A stretch of DNA of 64,000 nucleotides from WHSW01 sp963777775 (lineage in GTDB: Bacteria; Actinomycetota; Thermoleophilia; Solirubrobacterales; 70-9), in NCBI GenBank assembly GCA_963777775.1, contig CAVZRL010000009.1, positions 1,178,001 to 1,242,000 of the forward strand, in the 5' to 3' direction. The position numbers and the translations under genes were made by a program. This document shows positions 8,458-14,780 of the stretch, piece after piece. The first letter of the stretch is position 1. Every line of letters begins with the position of its first letter. The notes beneath the pieces are model-generated. The model was not told the DNA's origin, searched no databases, and saw only the letters and a list, made by a program, of their open reading frames with translations.

Positions 8458-9627
8458 TCAGCGCTGGACGATCCGGTAAACGGCGCCGTCACCGAGCGAG
8501 CTGACGTAGAGCTTGCCGCCCGGGCCCTCGCCGAACGAACTCGGCGCCTCGACCGTCAGCCCGGTTGAGGCGTCGGTCGCGCTCGGGTCGGACGCGTCTG
8601 GGTCGAGGGAGCGGATCCGGTTCTGCGCCAGGTCGGCATAGACGAGCCGGCCCGCGAGCGTCGGCAGGCCCGGATCGCGGACCACGTAGCCGGCGATCAC
8701 CGACGTTCCGCCCGAGTACTCGTGGATCGGGGGGCGGTAGTTGGCGGGCGCGGTGCCCGGGTCCTCGAAGGGGTGGTTCCCCTCGAGGTTGTCCCAGCCG
8801 AAGTTCGCCCCCGACGCGGCCGCCGGCGAAAGATGGTTGATCTCCTCCCAGCTTCCCTGCCCTACGTCGCCGATCGTCAGGTGTCCATTGGCGCGGTCGA
8901 AGGAGAACCGCCACGGGTTGCGCAGCCCGATCGAGAAGACCTCGTCGCGTCCCGGGCCGGCGGCGAACGGGTTCGACGGCGGCGAGTCGTATCCCCCGCC
9001 GGGCAGGGGCGCGATCCGCAGCAGCTTGCCGAGCAGGCTCTCCGGATCCTGGGCGTTCTCGCCGGGGTCACCGCCCCCGCCCCCGTCGCCGGTGCCCAGG
9101 TAGAGGTAGCCGTCGGGTCCGAACTGGAGCTGGCCGCCGTTGTGGTTCGACTCCCCTGGGTGGCCGATCACGATCACGGTCCGCCGCGAGCGCGCGCTGG
9201 CCCGGGTCGGCTTGTCGCGCTTGCCCTTGAAGGCGTCGACCTGGATGTTCCCGGCCCCGTTCACGTAGTAGACGAAGAAGCGGCGGGTTTGCCGGTAGTC
9301 GGGATCGAAGGCGACCGAGAGCAGTCCCTCCTCGTAGGAGGTGCGGACCCGGTTGCGGATGTCGAGGAACGGCTTCGCGAGCTCGCGGCCCTTTCTCAGC
9401 ACCGCGATCGTTCCCCGCTGCTCGACCACGAACAGCAGCTTGGGCTTGCCCGGCGCGTCCTCGACGTGGACCGGCAGCGCGAAGCCGCCGACCCGGCGCA
9501 GCTCGAGGCCGCCGCCGCCGGCGGCGGCGCTATCGCGGGCCGCGATGATCCCGATGCCGAGCGCGATCACGCACAGCGCCGCGCCCAGCCAGGCTCCGCC
9601 CGGCACCCTGCTCCTGGCCCCCGCCAT
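8458..9627 (-). CDS. PQQ-dependent sugar dehydrogenase, copy 2
   Basis: 389-aa paralogue of copy 1 with the same ordered motifs: FALPVHV, FVVEQRGTIAVL, TSYEEGLLSVAF, NHNGGQLQFGPDGYLYLGTGD, GLRNPWRFSFDR, GDVGQGSWEEIN, FGWDNLEG, and a C-terminal SSFGEGPGGKLYVSSLGDGAVYRIV blade. The N-terminus has one hydrophobic stretch (GAALCVIALGIGIIA) ending near AAARDSAAA, probably a signal anchor or secretion signal. It is export-linked like its neighbours and oxidises sugars in the cell envelope (family knowledge). The Gly/Ala-rich linker after the signal is unusual. The start is 6 nt after the end of a tail remnant of another copy. Confidence 0.87.
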   Translation of the reverse strand: MAGARSRVPGGAWLGAALCVIALGIGIIAARDSAAAGGGGLELRRVGGFALPVHVEDAPGKPKLLFVVEQRGTIAVLRKGRELAKPFLDIRNRVRTSYEEGLLSVAFDPDYRQTRRFFVYYVNGAGNIQVDAFKGKRDKPTRASARSRRTVIVIGHPGESNHNGGQLQFGPDGYLYLGTGDGGGGGDPGENAQDPESLLGKLLRIAPLPGGGYDSPPSNPFAAGPGRDEVFSIGLRNPWRFSFDRANGHLTIGDVGQGSWEEINHLSPAAASGANFGWDNLEGNHPFEDPGTAPANYRPPIHEYSGGTSVIAGYVVRDPGLPTLAGRLVYADLAQNRIRSLDPDASDPSATDASTGLTVEAPSSFGEGPGGKLYVSSLGDGAVYRIVQR

Positions 9628-9632
9628 CGGCC

Positions 9633-9812
9633 TCAGGGTAGCGTGCCCGCGCCGGCGCCCTTCGAGAGCAGGCGGTACACCGGGCCGGCCTGCGAAGCGA
9701 TGGAGATCTCCCCGGCCAGCCCCTCTCCGAACGAGGTCGGGTAGCGCACGTAGCCGCCCTCATTGCGATCGTCGGTGACCCTCCCGGGGTCGCCGGGCTC
9801 CGCTCGCTTGTC
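9633..9812 (-). pseudogene. C-terminal remnant of a fourth PQQ sugar dehydrogenase
   Basis: The minus-strand translation of this 180-bp gap, in the same frame as copy 3 and starting right after its TAG (9813-9815), ends PTSFGEGLAGEISIASQAGP then VYRLLS. This lines up with the final blade of the intact copies (SSFGEGPGGKLYVSSLGDGA then VYRIV). There is no start codon or other propeller motif. It is either the surviving tail of a deleted copy or an unequal-crossover scar. Confidence 0.75.
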
Positions 9813-11045
9813 CTATTCGGGCTTCTCCGGTGCGAGACGGTAGACCGGGCCGTCGAGCGAGGTGGCATAGATGCGGCCCTCGGAGTCCTCGCCGAACGAG
9901 CTCAACGCCGAGACGTCGACCCCGAGCGCGACGTCGTCGCGGGCCGGCTGTCCCGGCTTGGCCGGGAAGCTGCGCAGCTCGCCCTCGCAGAAGTCGCCGT
10001 AGACGTAGCGCCCGTAGAGGCTCTCGAGCTCCGGATCGCGGACCACGTAGCCGCCCGTCACCGAGCAGCCGCCGTCGCGCCCGTACTCGAGGGTCGGCGG
10101 CAGCGCGCCCGGCGCCTCCTGGTCCTCGTTGAACCGCTGGCTGCCCTCGTACGCCGACCATCCGAAGTTGAGCCCGGGCCGCTCGGTGATCTGATCGAAG
10201 GTGACGGAGTCGATCTCCTCCAGGGAGTCCTGGCCCACGTCACCGATCCACAGAGCCTCGGTCTCGCGGTCGAAGGAGAACCGCCACGGGTTTCGCATCC
10301 CGTTGATCGCGATCTCGGGCAGCGACCCGGGCTCGCCGGCGAACGGGTTGTCGCCGGGGACCGTGTAGGGCTCGCCTCCGGACTCGCGAGGATCGATTCG
10401 CAGGATCTTCCCGAGCAGGGTCGAGAGGTCCTGGCCGCGGCGCTCGGGATCATCGGCCGAGCCGCCGTCCCCGAATCCGATGTAGAGCTGGCGATCCGGG
10501 CCGAAGAGCACCAGCCCGCCGTTGTGGTTCTCGTAGGGCTGGTCGACGAACAGGACCTCGCGGGCGCTGCCGGGGTCGGCGCTCTCGCCGGAGCCGTCGG
10601 CCTCGAACTCGACCACTTGCGAGTCGCCCTCCGAATCGGTGTAGTCGGCGTAGAGCAGCCGGGAGCGCTCGTAGTCCGGAGCGAAGGCGATCGAGAGCAG
10701 GCCCTGCTCACTGCCCTCGCAGCCGACGCGGTCGGAGATGTCGAGGAAGGGCTGTGCGCCGCCGCCTCCGATCGGCACCCGCTGCACGGTGCCGCACTTC
10801 TCGACCACGTACACGTGATCCGGATCGCCGCTGGGCGGCTGCGTCACGTAGAGCGGCTGGTCGAACTCACCCAATTCCTCGAGCACGACGCCGCCCTCGC
10901 CATCGCCGACTGGCGGCGGCTTGTCCTCGCCGCCATTCGCGGGTGGAGGCGGGGCGGAGGCGGTCCTGGTGTCCTCGTCGTCGCCGCAGCCGGCGCCGAC
11001 TGTGAGGAGGGCGAGAGAGACGATCAATGCAGGCAGGCGCGACAC
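9813..11045 (-). CDS. PQQ-dependent sugar dehydrogenase lipoprotein, copy 3
   Basis: 410-aa paralogue carrying a lipoprotein signal, MSRLPALIVSLALLTVGAGC, so it is probably lipid-anchored outside the membrane. A disordered Asp/Pro/Gly-rich linker follows (about 21-48), then the propeller: FDQPLYVTQPPSGDPDHVYV, CEGSEQGLLSIAFAPDY, NHNGGLVLFGPDRQLYIGFGDGG, GMRNPWRFSFDR, GDVGQDSLEEID, FGWSAYEG, CSVTGGYVVRD, and LSSFGEDSEGRIYATSLDGPV. It is the most divergent copy: GFGDGG replaces GTGDGG and an acidic loop precedes blade 3. First dehydrogenase of the run, 48 nt downstream of the lipoprotein gene at 11094. An AT-richer stretch TATTGATAG just upstream of its ATG may hold its own promoter. Confidence 0.87.
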   Translation of the reverse strand: MSRLPALIVSLALLTVGAGCGDDEDTRTASAPPPPANGGEDKPPPVGDGEGGVVLEELGEFDQPLYVTQPPSGDPDHVYVVEKCGTVQRVPIGGGGAQPFLDISDRVGCEGSEQGLLSIAFAPDYERSRLLYADYTDSEGDSQVVEFEADGSGESADPGSAREVLFVDQPYENHNGGLVLFGPDRQLYIGFGDGGSADDPERRGQDLSTLLGKILRIDPRESGGEPYTVPGDNPFAGEPGSLPEIAINGMRNPWRFSFDRETEALWIGDVGQDSLEEIDSVTFDQITERPGLNFGWSAYEGSQRFNEDQEAPGALPPTLEYGRDGGCSVTGGYVVRDPELESLYGRYVYGDFCEGELRSFPAKPGQPARDDVALGVDVSALSSFGEDSEGRIYATSLDGPVYRLAPEKPE

Positions 11046-11093
11046 GGGCGGTATTGATAGCGCAGCTTTATATGTGCCGGATCAAGCGCGGCT

Positions 11094-11792
11094 TTACCCG
11101 TCGCCGATCACGACGTTGCCGGAGCCGTCGACCTCGATCCGTGGCACCTGGTCGCTGATCGTGACCTCGAACTCGCCCTCGACCGCCCCGCCGTCCTCGC
11201 CGACCGCCACCGCCTTGCCGCCGAGGCCCGCGGCGACCTCGTAGGCGACCGTGTACTCGCCGGCCTCGACCGGGGTCACCTTCCAGACCAGCTCGGTCGG
11301 TTCGTCCGGCTCGAGCGCGCCGAAGGCGAAGGTGCTGGTGCGGGCGGCGCCGGCGCCGCCGGGTACCGCGTCGAGATCGCGCTCGCCCGGGGGCGCGGCT
11401 TTCGGGAAGCCGTTCTCGAGGATCCAGGCCGGACGACTGGGGCTCGACAGCCCGGGCTGCTCGCTGCGGACCGCGAACGGGCCCGCGCCCGCCTCGCCTG
11501 GTCCGGTGCGAATCGTGACGGCGAGGTTCGGGATCGGGTCGGAGCCCCGGTTCTCGACCTCGAGCGCGAGCTCGGTCGCCTCCGCGAGCCGCTGTTCGGC
11601 CGGGAACTCGGCCGAGACGACCTCGACCGGGAACTCCGCGGAGGGCTCGTCCGCGTCTTGGCGGGGAGCATCGTCGCCGCAGGCCGAAAGCCCGGCAAGC
11701 AGGGCAGCAGCGAGCGCCAGCGACGCCGCTCGTGCCTTCGCGCCCGGGGGCCGTCGTGGCGGGCGGGCGCTTGTGGCGGTCTCCTCCCCCAA
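11094..11792 (-). CDS. Lipoprotein with beta-sandwich (CARDB-like) domain, function unknown
   Basis: Has an N-terminal lipobox (ALLAGLSAC) after an Arg/Pro-rich n-region, then an acidic linker and two beta-rich segments. One reads ELALEVENRGSDPIPNLAV (like CARDB/DUF11 cell-surface sandwiches); the other ends in VEAGEYTVAYEVAAG and EVTISDQVPRIEVDGSG. It probably faces the outside of the membrane. The start is uncertain: the frame is open to ATG 11876, but residues before TTG 11792 are low-complexity Arg/Pro/Gly, so TTG 11792 is preferred weakly. It leads the minus-strand dehydrogenase block, divergent from the permease operon. I do not recognise a specific family. Confidence 0.6.
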   Translation of the reverse strand: MGEETATSARPPRRPPGAKARAASLALAAALLAGLSACGDDAPRQDADEPSAEFPVEVVSAEFPAEQRLAEATELALEVENRGSDPIPNLAVTIRTGPGEAGAGPFAVRSEQPGLSSPSRPAWILENGFPKAAPPGERDLDAVPGGAGAARTSTFAFGALEPDEPTELVWKVTPVEAGEYTVAYEVAAGLGGKAVAVGEDGGAVEGEFEVTISDQVPRIEVDGSGNVVIGDG

Positions 11793-11929
11793 GGCGCCGG
11801 GAACATACCACCGAGGGCGCCGCCGCCGGGGGATCTGGGCGGCGCCGCGGGCACCGCTGGCGCCGGGCCAGCCCATCGAATACGCTGTCGCCTGGGTCGT
11901 CGGCGCGCCGCCGGCATCCGGGAGAGCAG

Positions 11930-12736
11930 ATGGTCAGATCAACCGCCGACAGGGCGTTCCTACCAGCCAAATCCCTGTTCGAGTCGGTCGGGAACATGAT
12001 GATCCTGACCGGCAAGACGATCACCGCCACTGTCAGGCCCCCCTATCCGTACGGCGGCGAGCTCGTTTCCCAGTTCCTGTTCGTGCTCCAGCTCAGCTGG
12101 TTCCCGATGATGATCTCGACGATCGCCTTCGGCTTCGGGGCTCCGGGGCTGCAGGCGGCCAACTTCCTCTCGCTGTTCGGATCCCTCGACCGGCTCGGCG
12201 GCTTCTTCATCCTCGCCTCGGTGCGTGAGTTCGCGCCGCTGGTGACGGCCGTCGTCGTCGCGGGGGTAGCCGGGACCGCGATCACCGCCGACCTCGGCGC
12301 TCGCAAGATCCGCGAGGAGCTCGACGCGTTGCAGGTTCTCGGCGTTGACCCGATCAAGAACCTGGTCGTGCCGAGGTTCCTGGCGCTGATGCTGATCACG
12401 GGGCTGCTCAACGTGTACGCGCTGCTGTTCGGGATCGCCGGTGGGATCTTCGCCGAGGTCGCCTACGGCCAGCCCCTCGGCGGTTTCTTCGCGACCCTCT
12501 TCAACAACGCCTCGGTGACCGACCTCTGGGGGTCGATCGTGAAGACGACCATGTTCGGGGCGATCATCGCGATCGTCTGCTCCTACTACGGGATGAATGC
12601 GTCCGGAGGGGCCGAGGGAGTGGGCCGCGCCGTCAACCAGGGGGTGGTGATCGCCTTCCTCGGCGTGTTCGCGTTCAACTACGTGTTCACCCAAACCCTG
12701 CTCGCCACCAACCCCGAGATCTCCGTCATCAAGTGA
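11930..12736 (+). CDS. MlaE/YrbE-family ABC transporter permease, first
   Basis: 268-aa membrane permease of the Mla/Mce lipid-transport ABC family (PF02405). Visible are an N-terminal amphipathic stretch, about 5-6 transmembrane helices and the family's central block GTAITADLGARKIREELDALQVLGVDPIKNLVVPR, quoted here in two parts: GTAITADLGARKIREE and LDALQVLGVDPIKN. In known systems two permeases and two MlaF-type ATPases move phospholipids, sterols or other hydrophobic molecules across the inner membrane. The start ATG 11930 follows GGGAGAG. It is followed by a second permease and the ATPase, but no MCE (MlaD) gene is visible. Upstream in-frame sequence back to 11732 is antisense to the lipoprotein gene. 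Confidence 0.87.
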   Translation: MVRSTADRAFLPAKSLFESVGNMMILTGKTITATVRPPYPYGGELVSQFLFVLQLSWFPMMISTIAFGFGAPGLQAANFLSLFGSLDRLGGFFILASVREFAPLVTAVVVAGVAGTAITADLGARKIREELDALQVLGVDPIKNLVVPRFLALMLITGLLNVYALLFGIAGGIFAEVAYGQPLGGFFATLFNNASVTDLWGSIVKTTMFGAIIAIVCSYYGMNASGGAEGVGRAVNQGVVIAFLGVFAFNYVFTQTLLATNPEISVIK

Positions 12737-12782
12737 CGACCGAGCCGACACCCGGCACGCCCGGACGCGGAAGCAGCATCAG

Positions 12783-12807
12783 ATGTCCGCGGCGTAGCCG
12801 CGGACCA
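12783..12807 (+). repeat. Intercistronic hairpin between the two permease genes
   Basis: GTCCGCGGC (12785-12793) and GCCGCGGAC (12797-12805) form a perfect 9-bp stem with a 3-nt GTA loop, followed by CATTTG. It lies in the 115-nt gap between cotranscribed permeases. It could be an attenuator, an RNA-processing or stability element, or a weak terminator. No T-run is present. Confidence 0.6.
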
Positions 12808-12851
12808 TTTGTTCGGGGCGAGAGCGGAGGACGTGGCCGGAGGTATTCCTG

Positions 12852-13646
12852 ATGGGGTGGTTGGCCGTACCCAGGGACTGGCTCGCCTCGCTCGGCGACA
12901 TCGGCCGGTTTTCGGGCCGGGTGCTGGCGATCGTCTACTCGGGCCGCGTCCTGCGCTTCTTCGGCGAGGCCCTGCGCCAGGCCGGGATCCTGGTCCTCGG
13001 CTCGACGATCGTGATCTGGGGGCTGGTCTTCATCCTCGGCCTTCAGTGCGGGATCGAGGGCGCCTACTTCAACCGCTCGGTCGGCGCTCCCGCCTACGCC
13101 GGGGTGTTCGCCGCCTGGTGCGACCTGCGCGAGGTGATTCCCTACGGCTTCGGGTACATGATGGCCGCCAAGGTCGGTACCGGGATCGTCGCCGAGCTCG
13201 GCGCAATGCGGATCTCCGACGAGATCGACGCGCTCGAGGTGATGGGCGTCAACCCGATGATCTTCCTCTGCGGCACGCGGCTGCTCGGCGCATGGATGAC
13301 GCTGCCGTTCATGTACCTGGCCGCGATCGGGGTCGGGTTCCTGGCGTCCTACCTGGCCGTCGTCCAGCAGATCGGGGAGGTATCGGCCGGCGGCTACTTC
13401 CTGATCTTCTGGATGTTCCAGAACCCGCCCGATCTCTTATTCAGCCTGATCAAGGCGATGTTCATGGCGACAGTGATCGTGATTGTCGGCTGCTATTACG
13501 GCTACACGGCCTCCGGCGGGCCGGTTGGAGTCGGGACCGCGACGGCGAAGTCGATGGTGCTCAACATCGTCCTGGTGCACGTGATCGGGATGCTGGGCAC
13601 GCTGATCTTCTGGGGAGCGAACCCGCGAGCGCCGATCGGCGGCTGA
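12852..13646 (+). CDS. MlaE/YrbE-family ABC transporter permease, second
   Basis: 264-aa second permease of the pair, with about 5-6 membrane segments and the PF02405 signature AAKVGTGIVAELGAMRISDE followed by IDALEVMGVNP. It has a longer N-terminal cytosolic/amphipathic segment (WLAVPRDWLASLGDIGRFSGRV), as in YrbE-B proteins of mce operons. ATG 12852 is preceded by GGAGG (12839-12843). It presumably heterodimerises with the permease upstream and couples to the ATPase encoded 33 nt downstream. Substrate unknown; hydrophobic lipids by family. Confidence 0.87.
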   Translation: MGWLAVPRDWLASLGDIGRFSGRVLAIVYSGRVLRFFGEALRQAGILVLGSTIVIWGLVFILGLQCGIEGAYFNRSVGAPAYAGVFAAWCDLREVIPYGFGYMMAAKVGTGIVAELGAMRISDEIDALEVMGVNPMIFLCGTRLLGAWMTLPFMYLAAIGVGFLASYLAVVQQIGEVSAGGYFLIFWMFQNPPDLLFSLIKAMFMATVIVIVGCYYGYTASGGPVGVGTATAKSMVLNIVLVHVIGMLGTLIFWGANPRAPIGG

Positions 13647-13679
13647 GACGAACTCGAAGCAGAGGGAGGAGTACGTGAT

Positions 13680-14714
13680 TTGAGCGAGCAGCCCCGTTAT
13701 CCCGACGAGCCGCGGCACCCGGAGGAGCCTGTCGGCCCGCCCGAGGCCGCGCCGCCCGAGGCCGCGCCGCCCGCGGCCGAGCAGGTCGCAGGCGAGCAGG
13801 AGAGCTTCGCCGACGAGGTCGGCGCCCAGCCCGCGGGCGACTACGAGGAGCCTGTGCCGGAGCTCGGCAGCCTGCACCGCGACTACACGATCCCCGGCGT
13901 CGACTCTCGCGAGTCGGACCCCTACCGCTGGCACACCGGCATGAAGCGAGACCACGGGGGCGTCGACGCGATCGAGATCATCGACGTGGTCAAGCAGTTC
14001 GGTCGCACCAGGATCCTCAACGGCCTCAACCTCGGGCTCCCGGACGACCAGATCTCGATGGTCCTCGGCCCCTCGGGGACCGGCAAGAGCGTGCTGATCA
14101 AGCACATCGTCGGGCTGCTTTACCCGGACTCCGGCGACGTGCTCGTGCACGGCGAGTCGGTCCCGGGGATGACGGACGACGAGCTGTTCGACATGCGCAA
14201 GAAGTTCGGGCTTCTGTTTCAGGACGGGGCTCTATTCGGCTCGATGAACGTGTTCGACAACACCGCCTTCCCGCTCCGCCAGCACACCGACAAGGGCGAG
14301 GAGGAGATCGGCGAGATCGTCGACCGCCGCCTACGCGAGGTCGGCCTCGCCGAGGCGATGGACAAGATGCCGAACGAGCTCTCGGGCGGGATGCGGAAGC
14401 GCGCCGGGTTCGCGCGGGCGCTGGTCCTCGATCCCGACATCGTCATGTTCGACGAGCCCGACTCCGGCCTCGACCCGGTTCGCACCGCGCTGCTCTGCGA
14501 GCTGATCCGCGAGGTGCACGAGGAAAACGGCGGCTGCTACCTGGTGATCAGCCACGACCTCGGGACCGCTCGCCGGATCGCCGACTTCATCGCGGTCCTG
14601 TGGAAGGGGAAGATCGTCGAGTCCGGGCCCTCCGAGGAGCTGTTCAACTCCGAGAACGCGTTCGTCTCGCAGTTTCTCAACGCCCAGACCGTCGGTCCCC
14701 TCGCAATGGACTGA
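13680..14714 (+). CDS. MlaF/Mkl-type ABC transporter ATP-binding protein
   Basis: 344-aa ATPase that should power the two MlaE permeases. The TTG 13680 start follows GGAGGAG at 13665-13671; the nearby GTG 13675 is followed at once by a stop. The first 80 residues are Pro/Ala/Glu-rich and disordered, longer than E. coli MlaF. The ATPase core follows: Walker A GPSGTGKSV, Q-loop LLFQDGALF, signature LSGGMRKRAGFARAL, Walker B IVMFDEPDSGLDP, and the H-loop His in VISHDLG. The signature with GGMRKR instead of GGQRQR and the SGLDP D-loop are typical of the Mla/Mkl clade. Confidence 0.92.
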   Translation: MSEQPRYPDEPRHPEEPVGPPEAAPPEAAPPAAEQVAGEQESFADEVGAQPAGDYEEPVPELGSLHRDYTIPGVDSRESDPYRWHTGMKRDHGGVDAIEIIDVVKQFGRTRILNGLNLGLPDDQISMVLGPSGTGKSVLIKHIVGLLYPDSGDVLVHGESVPGMTDDELFDMRKKFGLLFQDGALFGSMNVFDNTAFPLRQHTDKGEEEIGEIVDRRLREVGLAEAMDKMPNELSGGMRKRAGFARALVLDPDIVMFDEPDSGLDPVRTALLCELIREVHEENGGCYLVISHDLGTARRIADFIAVLWKGKIVESGPSEELFNSENAFVSQFLNAQTVGPLAMD

Positions 14715-14767
14715 GGCGGCTGCAAAGCTGCGTCTGGCGGTGTCCTGGACCCCGGCCGCTGTGGGTC

Positions 14768-14773
14768 TAGCCT
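14768..14773 (+). promoter_or_regulatory. -10 box of a leaderless promoter for the RND gene
   Basis: TAGCCT lies 7 nt before ATG 14781, with no Shine-Dalgarno. Transcription would begin at or next to the start codon. An internal promoter here would let the RND gene be expressed apart from the permease genes. Confidence 0.45.
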
Positions 14774-14780
14774 TCCGCGG

